The notes beneath the pieces are model-generated. The model made no database searches. It was not told the DNA's origin and was given only the letters and a program-made list of their open reading frames with translations. The position numbers and the translations under genes were made by a program. From positions 1 through 7,856 of the forward strand of contig RFOR01000028.1 of assembly GCA_009926525.1 (NCBI GenBank): a DNA stretch of 7,856 nt, written 5' to 3'. Shown here piece by piece: positions 1 to 6,471 of the stretch (position 1 is the first letter of the stretch; every line of letters starts with the position of its first letter). The stretch comes from Methylophilaceae bacterium (GTDB lineage: Bacteria; Pseudomonadota; Gammaproteobacteria; Burkholderiales; Methylophilaceae).

Positions 1-723
1 TTTTTGGAACAAGAAACCTGCACCAGCGGTTGCAGCATCTGCAGCAGCTTGTGATGTGTATGCATCAGGACCTGCCCAGAACCAAACCATGTGAGCAATT
101 GGCAAGTAAGAGAACGTGAACCAAAGCACCACGAATAACAAGACCGCTGAAAACTTCATCCGCTCAGCAAATGCACCCACGATAAGCGCTGGCGTAATTG
201 CAGCAAACGTCATTTGGAAAGCAACGTAAATGTACTCAGGAATCACAACACCCTTACTGAAGGTACCGACAACTGAATCTGGCGTGATGCCTTTTAGGAA
301 CGCTTTAGATAATCCTCCAAAAAAGGCATTGCCATCGGTGAAAGCTACGCTATAACCATACAAAGCCCATAGCACACCGATAAGTGAGAAAATCACAAAC
401 GTTTGCATGAGGACTGAAAGCATATTTTTACTGCGCACCAAACCACCGTAGAACAAACCTAAACCTGGAATCACCATTAATGTAACTAATACTGTCGCCA
501 CAATCATCCAAGCAATGTCGCCTTTGTCAGCAACCGGCGCAGCAGCGGCAGGCGCGGCTTCATCAGTTGCAGGTGTTGCTACTGGAGCAACATCGGCAGC
601 AGGTGCTGCTTCAGTTGCAGTTGCAACCGCTTTCGTATCATCCGCATAGCTCAAATTAGTCAGGCCAAACACGCCTAAACCTAACGCGCTAACTAGCGCG
701 AGAGTAGATAGTATTTTTTTCAT
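1..723 (-). CDS. amtB: Ammonium transporter Amt, N-terminal 241 residues (C-terminal part beyond the window)
   Basis: Inner-membrane ammonium channel of the Amt/MEP/Rh family; imports ammonium when nitrogen is scarce. My translation of the minus strand from the ATG at 723 stays open for 241 codons to the window edge, so the 3' part is missing. Residues 1-27 form a signal peptide (MKKILSTLAL start, cleavage after SYA). Residues 28-66 are an Ala/Pro-rich linker. Helices follow at about 71-93, 103-125, 164-187 and 190-216. Family hallmarks are IPGLGLFYGGLVRSKNM (85-101), VAFQMTFAAI with Phe173 (matching the E. coli gate Phe107) and AHMVW with Trp214 (matching Trp148). A polar loop after Trp214 (GPDAYTSQAAADAATAG) is longer than in E. 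coli AmtB. It follows glnK by 11 bases, the classic glnK-amtB pairing, and should be plugged by GlnK when nitrogen is plentiful. The family call is very sure; the symbol follows the glnK linkage. Confidence 0.95.
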   Translation of the reverse strand, partial: MKKILSTLALVSALGLGVFGLTNLSYADDTKAVATATEAAPAADVAPVATPATDEAAPAAAAPVADKGDIAWMIVATVLVTLMVIPGLGLFYGGLVRSKNMLSVLMQTFVIFSLIGVLWALYGYSVAFTDGNAFFGGLSKAFLKGITPDSVVGTFSKGVVIPEYIYVAFQMTFAAITPALIVGAFAERMKFSAVLLFVVLWFTFSYLPIAHMVWFWAGPDAYTSQAAADAATAGAGFLFQK

Positions 724-730
724 GTTATGT

Positions 731-734
731 CTCC

Positions 735-736
<2 letters not shown>
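731..736 (-). promoter_or_regulatory. Shine-Dalgarno site of amt overlapping the glnK stop codon
   Basis: On the minus strand AAGGAG sits 7 bases before the amt ATG. Its first two bases are the last two bases of the glnK TAA stop (735-737). A ribosome finishing glnK would stop on the amt ribosome-binding site, so coupled translation of GlnK and Amt is likely. The overlap is seen directly; the coupling is inferred. Confidence 0.8.
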
Positions 737-1088
<352 letters not shown>

Positions 1089-1102
1089 TTAAGGATTGTG
1101 GC

Positions 1103-1129
1103 GTGGTGAATAGACGCTCTACCCACCAC
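1103..1129 (-). other. RNA hairpin between the porin gene and glnK
   Basis: The minus-strand transcript can fold GUGGUGGGUAGA against UCUAUUCACCAC around a GCG loop, a 12-bp stem in which two central pairs are G-U wobbles. On the plus strand the same two positions are AA opposite CC and cannot pair, so the continuous stem exists only in the sense RNA of this operon. No U-tract follows (the next bases are GCCACAAUCC), so it is not a normal intrinsic terminator. The glnK ribosome-binding site (1081-1085) lies outside the stem. A role in partial termination, RNA processing or 3'-end protection of the porin message is inference. Confidence 0.55.
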
Positions 1130-1145
1130 CTTGATAAAGCTTAAA

Positions 1146-1946
1146 TTAGAACGTTTTTGATACAAATACAGTTCCTGTTGCACTACCAATATCACCGCCG
1201 TTATATGCAAACGAACCATCAGATTGCTTACCATAGCCTGATGCCTTAGCATTTGTATCTGTGTAATAACCACCAACAGTTACACCATTTGCAAACGTTT
1301 TTGCCAAACCAAGTTTCCAATCAGTGTAAGAATAAATATCATTACCTGTGCCACTGTATTCTTGACGACCAACGTGAGCTATTGCAGTAATTGTGTCTGT
1401 GACAGGGTAGTTAGCTGTTAAATCTGCATAATATGTACCAGCGGCGTCTCTGTTACCAAAAACTCCATCAGCAATCGCCACAGAAATTTTTGCAGTTACC
1501 CATTTGTAAGACAGGCTGCCATAAACTTCTGTTGTTTCAGCTTTCTTCAAAAGGAAGCCAGCGGTAGAGCCTTTAAAATCACCTGGATAAATGTACTGCA
1601 ACAAACCTACATCATAAGAAACATCTTTAATTGCTCCACGATAACCACCATAAAGATCCAACTCGAGTGAGGCTTTATCATAAGAGCGACTGTCTTCGAG
1701 CCAGCTAACATTTGAACCCCAAGCACCCAAATAAAATCCACTAGAGTGAGTAAAATCAACTCCACCCTGAATAGCAGGCTGATTTGCAGTTTGGGTCAAA
1801 CCACGGAAAATATATTGGCTGTAAAGACCAACGTTATATGCAAGTGTGTACGCTGGCGTTTCTGCAGCAGGCGCCGCATCAGCCGCATAAACAGCTTGTG
1901 AACCCAGCGTACCGATTACAGCAATTAATAATAAAGATTTACGCAT
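1146..1946 (-). CDS. TorF-family putative outer-membrane porin (Gcw_chp type)
   Basis: Predicted outer-membrane beta-barrel of the TorF/Gcw_chp family (proteins of unproven function, annotated as putative porins), 266 residues. Residues 1-21 are a signal peptide (MRKSLLLIAV..., cleavage after QAVYA), followed by a short Ala/Pro stretch (ADAAPAAETPAY). The mature part has the family's opening NVGLYSQYIFRGLTQT (38-53), then alternating aromatic/polar strands (SGFYLGAWGSNVSWLED, LELDLYGGYRG, YDVGLLQYIYPG, VYGSLSYKWV), and ends in Phe266 (VFVSKTF), the usual C-terminal aromatic of barrel proteins read by the BAM complex. GAGGAAG lies just upstream of the ATG (AGGA at 1955-1958, 8 bases away). It is the first gene of a likely porin-glnK-amt operon under a sigma-54 promoter. 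A role in passing ammonium or another nitrogen source across the outer membrane is suggested by context only. Family call is firm; substrate unknown. Confidence 0.88.
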   Translation of the reverse strand: MRKSLLLIAVIGTLGSQAVYAADAAPAAETPAYTLAYNVGLYSQYIFRGLTQTANQPAIQGGVDFTHSSGFYLGAWGSNVSWLEDSRSYDKASLELDLYGGYRGAIKDVSYDVGLLQYIYPGDFKGSTAGFLLKKAETTEVYGSLSYKWVTAKISVAIADGVFGNRDAAGTYYADLTANYPVTDTITAIAHVGRQEYSGTGNDIYSYTDWKLGLAKTFANGVTVGGYYTDTNAKASGYGKQSDGSFAYNGGDIGSATGTVFVSKTF

Positions 1947-2009
1947 TGTCTTCTTCCTCTTTAAAAAAATAATTAAAATATAAAAAACGAATTTTCACAT
2001 TGGAATATA

Positions 2010-2025
2010 AGCAATAGCCATGCCA
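2010..2025 (-). promoter_or_regulatory. Sigma-54 promoter for the porin-glnK-amt operon
   Basis: The minus strand reads TGGCATGGCTATTGCT. This matches the sigma-54 consensus TGGCAC-N5-TTGCW at all but one position (T for C at the end of the -24 element), with GG and GC exactly 10 bases apart (GG at 2023-2024, GC at 2011-2012). Transcription would start near 1999, giving a leader of about 53 bases before the porin ATG. Sigma-54 control with NtrC is established for glnK-amtB operons in proteobacteria. I could not find a good NtrC site of the TGCACC-N5-GGTGCA type upstream. Confidence 0.75.
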
Positions 2026-2049
2026 ACTATTGATCATCAAATTAATTTC

Positions 2050-2077
2050 CCACTTTTAATTAGTGGTTTTTCACTAA
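2050..2077. repeat. Overlapping inverted repeats upstream of the sigma-54 promoter
   Basis: CCACT (2050-2054) and AGTGG (2062-2066) form a palindrome with a 7-base spacer. TTAGTG (2060-2065) and CACTAA (2072-2077) form a second one, so the middle arm is shared. Relative to the proposed start near 1999 they lie at about -50 to -78. CAC and GTG in the first palindrome are 9 bases apart, not the 7 of the NtrC consensus, so an NtrC call is not supported. It could be an activator or repressor site for the porin operon or for ubiK. Confidence 0.45.
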
Positions 2078-2092
2078 GCAGTATTAATGCCA
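2077..2092 (-). promoter_or_regulatory. Second, weaker sigma-54-like element
   Basis: The minus strand reads TGGCATTAATACTGCT, again with GG and GC 10 bases apart and the same TGGCAT -24 element as the stronger site, but CTGC in place of TTGC at the -12 element. It lies 67 bases upstream of the first. It may be a secondary promoter, or chance in AT-rich DNA; I favour the downstream site as the main start. Confidence 0.35.
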
Positions 2093-2101
2093 GCAAGGCA
2101 T
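2087..2101. repeat. Palindrome ATGCC-N5-GGCAT, possible enhancer or operator
   Basis: ATGCC (2087-2091) and GGCAT (2097-2101) are a perfect 5-bp inverted repeat with spacer AGCAA. Its centre is about 95 bases upstream of the start predicted from the main sigma-54 promoter, where enhancer-binding proteins often sit. It does not fit the NtrC consensus spacing. It overlaps the second sigma-54-like element, so the two calls share bases. Confidence 0.4.
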
Positions 2102-2104
2102 AAA

Positions 2105-2131
2105 TTGTGAACTAACATGCTGTTTTATAAT
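2105..2131 (+). promoter_or_regulatory. Possible sigma-70 promoter for ubiK
   Basis: A perfect TATAAT occurs at 2126-2131 with TTGTGA (4 of 6 matches to TTGACA) at 2105-2110. The spacer is only 15 bases, short of the preferred 17, and the region is so AT-rich that TATAAT by chance is plausible. A start near 2138 would give a leader of about 65 bases before ubiK. Confidence 0.35.
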
Positions 2132-2150
2132 TTAAAAAAACTATAAAACA
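2121..2150. repeat. Perfect 9-bp inverted repeat before ubiK
   Basis: TGTTTTATA (2121-2129) and TATAAAACA (2142-2150) are exact reverse complements separated by 12 bases. The arm centres are 21 bases apart, close to two turns of B-DNA, which suits a dimeric DNA-binding protein. The left arm overlaps the candidate ubiK -10 box, so binding here could repress ubiK. A weak AT-rich RNA hairpin is the other reading. Confidence 0.5.
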
Positions 2151-2192
2151 CTCACTAATTATTAATAACTGATAAAATGACTACCAAGAGAT

Positions 2193-2196
2193 GAGG
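2193..2196 (+). promoter_or_regulatory. Ribosome-binding site that decides the ubiK start
   Basis: GAGG lies 6 bases before the ATG at 2203, a good spacing. The earlier in-frame ATG at 2191 overlaps this region and has only AAGAG touching it with no spacer, so the start at 2203 is preferred. Confidence 0.7.
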
Positions 2197-2202
2197 CCGC
2201 CT

Positions 2203-2439
2203 ATGAAACACATTGAAATCGCTGAAGATTTGTCAAGAAAGATAAAAGAAACTCTATCAAACTCGCCCATAAGTGATTTTGAGCACAATATTCGTGCACT
2301 GTTACAGAGCACATTCACCAAAATAGAGCTTGTTAGTCGTGAAGAATTTGATGTTCAAACAGAGATTTTGAGGCGAACCCAGGAAAAATTAGCTACCCTA
2401 GAAAAGAAACTTGAAACGCTTGAAAAGCAATCCAAGTAG
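2203..2439 (+). CDS. ubiK: UbiK, ubiquinone biosynthesis accessory factor (BMFP/YqiC family)
   Basis: Small accessory factor for aerobic ubiquinone (coenzyme Q) synthesis; in E. coli UbiK binds UbiJ and helps the Ubi enzyme complex. From the preferred ATG at 2203 it has 78 residues (82 from 2191), shorter than the 96 of E. coli, lacking the polar Pro-rich C-terminal tail. The central block KIELVSREEFDVQTEILRRT (40-59) is nearly identical to the E. coli LDLVSREEFDVQTQVLLRT region, and EKLATLEKKLETLEKQ (61-76) is a heptad-patterned coiled coil, typical of the trimerising C-terminal part. The N-terminal helix (IAEDLSRKIKETL) is amphipathic. It stands divergently from the porin-glnK-amt operon, sharing a 256-base control region, and is followed after 161 bases by metH. 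Family call is firm; function is by homology. Confidence 0.9.
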   Translation: MKHIEIAEDLSRKIKETLSNSPISDFEHNIRALLQSTFTKIELVSREEFDVQTEILRRTQEKLATLEKKLETLEKQSK

Positions 2440-2450
2440 TTACGCATCAA

Positions 2451-2553
2451 TATAGAGCGCCAATCAAAATTCCTTGCTCTAATAAAGAGCATTAAAAATG
2501 AGTCTAAACCATAACACTAACTCACCTTAGAGATTCGAGCGCTCTGCTCTATA
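2451..2553. repeat. Cluster of AGAGC/GCTCT elements between ubiK and metH
   Basis: Five copies of the pentamer AGAGC or its complement GCTCT occur in about 100 bases: 2454-2458, 2476-2480, 2486-2490, 2541-2545 and 2546-2550 (the last two in tandem). The outer copies extend to the 8-bp inverted repeat TATAGAGC (2451-2458) / GCTCTATA (2546-2553), and an 8-bp palindrome GAGCGCTC sits at 2537-2544. The last copy overlaps the TATAAT box of metH. Reading them as operator half-sites or as alternative RNA pairings is inference. The stretch does not resemble the SAH, SAM or cobalamin riboswitches I know, and has no MetR TGAA-N5-TTCA site. Confidence 0.5.
2475..2491 (+). terminator. Weak hairpin after ubiK, doubtful terminator
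   Basis: TGCTCT (2475-2480) pairs with AGAGCA (2486-2491) around the loop AATAA, 36 bases after the ubiK stop. Only UU and then A-rich sequence follows, so an intrinsic terminator is poorly supported. It uses two of the AGAGC/GCTCT copies described for this gap. Confidence 0.25.
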
Positions 2554-2555
2554 AT
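2527..2555 (+). promoter_or_regulatory. Probable sigma-70 promoter of metH
   Basis: A consensus TATAAT -10 box lies at 2550-2555. The hexamer 17 bases upstream (TTAGAG, 2527-2532) matches TTGACA at only its first two positions, so an activator may be needed. Transcription would start near 2562 and leave a leader of about 39 bases. The ATG at 2601 has no strong ribosome-binding site: AGG at 2584-2586 is 14 bases away. Confidence 0.5.
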
Positions 2556-2600
2556 GTTCAATCTATTGACGATCGAAGCCTCTAGGCAATTAGCACCCAC

Positions 2601-5600
2601 ATGAAACAAGTTTCCAACACAGAAAAAATCTTGCGCGACTTATTAGCACAACGCATCCTTATTTTGGACGGCGCGATGGGCACAATGATTCAGCAATACA
2701 AACTCACAGAAGCAGATTATCGCGGTGGGGAAAATGGTCGCTTCAAAGACTTCAAAGGCCCAACTGGTGCGGAGTTCTGCAACAAAGGCAACACTTGCGG
2801 TTGCGGCGCAAACCACAACCCAGCCCCCGCTGAAACTACGCGCGAGTTGTTTGTAAAAGGCAATAACGAACTTCTAAGCCTGACGCAACCACACATTATT
2901 CAAGAAATTCACGAACAGTATCTAGCAGCTGGCGCGGATATTGTTGAAACCAATACTTTTGGCGCGACGAGCGTAGCGCAAGATGATTACCACATGGCGC
3001 ATCTCGTTTATGAGATGAACCTTGCCTCAGCAAAGCTTGCGCGTGCAGCCTGCGACAAATATAGCACCCCAGATAAACAACGTTTTGTAGCCGGTGCTTT
3101 AGGCCCAACACCTAAAACAGCCTCCATTTCCCCGGACGTCAACGATCCAGCGGCACGTAACGTTACGTTTGACCAACTCGTTGCCGCCTATCTTGAGCAA
3201 ACCCGAGCTTTGGTTGAAGGTGGTGTCGACATTCTAATGATCGAAACTATCTTCGATACGCTAAACTGTAAGGCGGCACTTTTTGCGATTGATGCCTTCT
3301 TTGCAGAAAGTGGAAAACGCTTACCGCTGATGATTTCAGGAACCGTTACTGATGCCTCTGGACGTATTTTATCCGGCCAAACAGTCCCCGCTTTTTGGCA
3401 CTCTGTTCGCCATGCGAAACCACTTACCATTGGCTTAAACTGTGCTTTAGGTGCCGCATTAATGCGTCCATATGCGCAAGAGCTTTCAAAAATTGCCGAT
3501 ACATTTGTCTGTATCTATCCAAATGCTGGATTACCAAATCCAATGTCTGACACTGGCTTTGATGAAAAGCCCGCGGACACTTCAGCTTTAGTGAAAGAAT
3601 TTGCCGAAAGTGGTTTCATCAATATCGCTGGCGGTTGCTGCGGGACCACACCACCACACATTAAAGCGATTGCTGATGCACTGAAAACCATTGCGCCACG
3701 CCAAATCCCTGTGGTTGAAAAAACCACCAAGCTTTCTGGGCTTGAGCCGTTTTTCATTGACGACAATTCACTCTTTGTAAACGTCGGCGAGCGAACTAAC
3801 GTCACTGGCTCAAAAGCGTTTGCTCGTATGATTTTTAACGAGCAGTTTGAAGAAGCGCTTCATGTGGCACGCCAACAAGTTGAAAATGGTGCACAAATCA
3901 TCGACATCAACATGGATGAGGGTATGTTAGATGCCATTAAAGCGATGTCGCATTTCTTAAACTTGGTTGCTTCAGAGCCAGATATTGCACGCATACCGAT
4001 TATGATCGACTCATCGAAATGGGACGTCATCGAAGCAGGGCTTAAATGTGTGCAAGGCAAAGCAATTGTTAACTCAATCTCCATGAAAGAAGGTGAGGCG
4101 GAATTCTTACGTCAAGCCACACTATGCATGCGCTACGGCGCTGCAGTTATTGTCATGGCGTTTGATGAAAAAGGCCAGGCGGATACGTTTGAGCGCAAAA
4201 TCGAAATCTGTAAACGTGCCTATGATTTACTCGTCGATAAAGTTGGCTTCCCTGCAGAAGACATTATTTTTGACCCCAATATCTTTGCGATTGCAACAGG
4301 CATAGAAGAACACAACAATTACGCTGTCGATTTCATCAACGCTACCCGCTGGATTAAAGAAAACTTACCTCACGCCAAAATCTCTGGCGGTGTCTCCAAT
4401 GTGAGCTTTAGCTTCCGTGGTAACGAACCAGCGCGCGAGGCGATTCATACTGTGTTCCTCTACCATGCAATCAAAGCTGGGATGACCATGGGCATTGTCA
4501 ATGCAGGCATGATTGGCATTTACGACGACCTGCCTGAAGCGCTGCGTGAATGTGTTGAAGATGTGGTGCTGAACCGCCGCCCTGATGCCACAGAGCGCAT
4601 GATTGAAATGGCTGGCACACTTACCGCTGGTGGCAAAAAAGAAGCCGCGACACTGGAATGGCGAGGCACGCCAGAAAACCCTGTCAGCGTTCAAAAACGT
4701 CTCGCCCATGCACTCGTCCACGGCATTACTGAGTTCATTAATGAAGATACTGAAGAGGCCCGAGTTGAAGCATTACAAAATGGCGGGCGACCCATTCATG
4801 TGATTGAAGGCCCGCTCATGGATGGCATGAACATCGTGGGGGATTTATTCGGGCAAGGCAAAATGTTCCTACCGCAAGTAGTGAAATCAGCACGTGTCAT
4901 GAAGCAAGCGGTTGCGCATCTGATTCCTTTTATTGAAGAAGAGAAACTGCTGGAAGAGAAACGCACTGGCGTCGCCGCAAAACCAAAAGGAAAAATGGTC
5001 ATTGCAACCGTTAAAGGTGACGTGCATGACATCGGAAAAAATATCGTTTCAGTCGTCTTGCAATGTAATAACTTTGAAGTCGTCAATATGGGCGTGATGG
5101 TTCCATGTTCAGAAATTTTAGCGTTAGCTAAGGCAGAAAACGCCGACATCATTGGTTTATCTGGATTGATTACACCGTCGCTTGAAGAAATGGCCCACGT
5201 TGCGCGCGAAATGCAACGTGACCCATATTTCCGCGGTCTTAAAACACCACTTCTCATCGGTGGTGCAACTACCTCACGTGCTCACACTGCGGTAAAAATC
5301 GCGCCACACTATGATGGCCCTGTGGTTTATGTGCCAGACGCTTCACGCTCAGTTGCGGTGATGCAATCACTCGTGTCCCCAGAACAACGTGATGCTTATA
5401 TCACCGAATTAAACGCAGACTATGAACGCGCTCGAAATCAACACGCTAATAAAAAAGGCGTGCCGATGCTGTCAATTGAAGACGCACGTAAGAATAAAGC
5501 CAAGCTCTCGTTCACTGGGAGTATTGCGCCCGTTAAACCTAAATTCATTGGTCGCCGCGTATTAGAAAATATCGATTTAGCGACGATTGCACAATACATC

Positions 5601-6452
5601 GACTGGGGTCCTTTTTTCCAAACATGGGACTTGGCAGGCGCTTATCCTGCCATCCTCAAAGACCCGGTTGTCGGCGAAACTGCGACGAAATTATTTGCCG
5701 ATGGCCAAGCGCTCCTCAAGAAAATAATCGAAGGACGATGGTTAACAGCCAACGGCGTGGTTTCCCTTCTACCTGCAAACAGTGTCAATGATGATGACAT
5801 CGAAATTTACACGGACGAAACGCGTAAGGAAATTGCATTCACTTATTACGGCATGCGACAACAAACAGAAAAGCCAGTGATTGATGGTTTACCTCGGCCA
5901 AATCAATGTCTCTCAGACTTTGTTGCTCCGAAAGACTCCGGCATTGTTGACTACATCGGCATGTTTGCAGTGACAGCGGGGCTCGGTATTGAAAAGCATC
6001 TCAAACGCTTCGAAGATGCCCATGATGACTTTAACAGCATCATGCTGAAATCATTGGCTGACCGCTTGGCTGAGGCTTTTGCAGAATATCTACATGAACG
6101 TGTTCGCACAGATTTGTGGGGATATGCGCCACAAGAAAAACTCAGCAACGAAGCTTTAATTAGAGAAGAATACCAAGGGATTAGACCAGCCCCAGGCTAC
6201 CCAGCCTGCCCTGACCACACCGTTAAATCTGATATGTTTAAGGTGATGCAAGCAACTGAAATTGGCATGTCGCTCACCGACTCTTTTGCGATGAGCCCAG
6301 CTGCGGCAGTTTCTGGCTATTATTTTGCACACCCCGAAGCGAAATACTTTAGCGTGGATAAAATTGGTGAAGACCAACTCACCGAATTAGCGAATAGACG
6401 TGGCATGAATAAAGAAGAATTAGCGCGCTGGCTCGCCCCTAATTTAAGCTAA
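2601..6452 (+). CDS. metH: Cobalamin-dependent methionine synthase MetH (all four modules)
   Basis: Cytoplasmic enzyme that moves a methyl group from 5-methyltetrahydrofolate via cobalamin to homocysteine, giving methionine and tetrahydrofolate. Its 1283 residues compare with 1227 in E. coli. Module 1 (about 8-360) binds homocysteine through zinc ligands Cys281 (GLNCALG) and Cys346/Cys347 (GGCCGTTP). Module 2 (about 388-650) is the folate barrel, with [11 protein letters not shown] (394-404), [10 protein letters not shown] (435-444), [11 protein letters not shown] (468-478) and [11 protein letters not shown] (557-567). Module 3 (about 696-935) binds B12: cap helices, then GDVHDIG with axial ligand His809, SGLITPS (854-860) and [10 protein letters not shown] (887-896). 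Module 4 (about 970-1280) is the AdoMet reactivation domain with [13 protein letters not shown] (1195-1207). All key residues seem intact. Odd: about 33 extra residues near 50-84, containing Cys60, Cys66, Cys68 and His72, are absent from E. coli MetH. The start is supported by alignment of residues 9-30 with E. coli, despite a weak ribosome-binding site. Confidence 0.98.
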   Translation: MKQVSNTEKILRDLLAQRILILDGAMGTMIQQYKLTEADYRGGENGRFKDFKGPTGAEFCNKGNTCGCGANHNPAPAETTRELFVKGNNELLSLTQPHIIQEIHEQYLAAGADIVETNTFGATSVAQDDYHMAHLVYEMNLASAKLARAACDKYSTPDKQRFVAGALGPTPKTASISPDVNDPAARNVTFDQLVAAYLEQTRALVEGGVDILMIETIFDTLNCKAALFAIDAFFAESGKRLPLMISGTVTDASGRILSGQTVPAFWHSVRHAKPLTIGLNCALGAALMRPYAQELSKIADTFVCIYPNAGLPNPMSDTGFDEKPADTSALVKEFAESGFINIAGGCCGTTPPHIKAIADALKTIAPRQIPVVEKTTKLSGLEPFFIDDNSLFVNVGERTNVTGSKAFARMIFNEQFEEALHVARQQVENGAQIIDINMDEGMLDAIKAMSHFLNLVASEPDIARIPIMIDSSKWDVIEAGLKCVQGKAIVNSISMKEGEAEFLRQATLCMRYGAAVIVMAFDEKGQADTFERKIEICKRAYDLLVDKVGFPAEDIIFDPNIFAIATGIEEHNNYAVDFINATRWIKENLPHAKISGGVSNVSFSFRGNEPAREAIHTVFLYHAIKAGMTMGIVNAGMIGIYDDLPEALRECVEDVVLNRRPDATERMIEMAGTLTAGGKKEAATLEWRGTPENPVSVQKRLAHALVHGITEFINEDTEEARVEALQNGGRPIHVIEGPLMDGMNIVGDLFGQGKMFLPQVVKSARVMKQAVAHLIPFIEEEKLLEEKRTGVAAKPKGKMVIATVKGDVHDIGKNIVSVVLQCNNFEVVNMGVMVPCSEILALAKAENADIIGLSGLITPSLEEMAHVAREMQRDPYFRGLKTPLLIGGATTSRAHTAVKIAPHYDGPVVYVPDASRSVAVMQSLVSPEQRDAYITELNADYERARNQHANKKGVPMLSIEDARKNKAKLSFTGSIAPVKPKFIGRRVLENIDLATIAQYIDWGPFFQTWDLAGAYPAILKDPVVGETATKLFADGQALLKKIIEGRWLTANGVVSLLPANSVNDDDIEIYTDETRKEIAFTYYGMRQQTEKPVIDGLPRPNQCLSDFVAPKDSGIVDYIGMFAVTAGLGIEKHLKRFEDAHDDFNSIMLKSLADRLAEAFAEYLHERVRTDLWGYAPQEKLSNEALIREEYQGIRPAPGYPACPDHTVKSDMFKVMQATEIGMSLTDSFAMSPAAAVSGYYFAHPEAKYFSVDKIGEDQLTELANRRGMNKEELARWLAPNLS

Positions 6453-6457
6453 AGCTT

Positions 6458-6461
6458 AGGA
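6458..6461 (+). promoter_or_regulatory. Ribosome-binding site of mpl
   Basis: AGGA lies 10 bases before the mpl ATG at 6472, within the 19-base gap after the metH stop. No promoter or terminator fits in this gap, so mpl is probably read through from metH. Confidence 0.6.
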
Positions 6462-6471
6462 CAAAAAAACT

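Noticed and set aside
1784..1972. Plus-strand reading frame opposite the porin start
   Set aside because: It lies antisense to a clear signal peptide and barrel strands, and its product resembles nothing I recognise; a shadow frame.
2036..2049. IHF site between the sigma-54 promoter and upstream elements
   Set aside because: ATCAA at 2036-2040 matches the conserved half, but the 3' TTR part of WATCAA-N4-TTR is not matched.
2191..2202. Upstream ATG as the ubiK start (adding MRPP)
   Set aside because: It has no spaced ribosome-binding site, while GAGG within the added codons fits the ATG at 2203, which also begins with residues resembling the family N-terminus.
2440..2600. Riboswitch (SAH, SAM or cobalamin) upstream of metH
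   Set aside because: Such elements are common before metH, but I see none of their conserved cores, and if the TATAAT at 2550-2555 is used the leader of about 39 bases is too short for one.
4365..5257. Minus-strand reading frames of 118 and 153 codons inside metH
   Set aside because: They run opposite strongly conserved MetH modules 2 and 3, lack ribosome-binding sites and have low-complexity Ser/Ala-rich products typical of antisense frames.
6453..6471. Terminator between metH and mpl
   Set aside because: The AAGCTTAG and poly-A bases form no stable stem with a U-tract on the plus strand.
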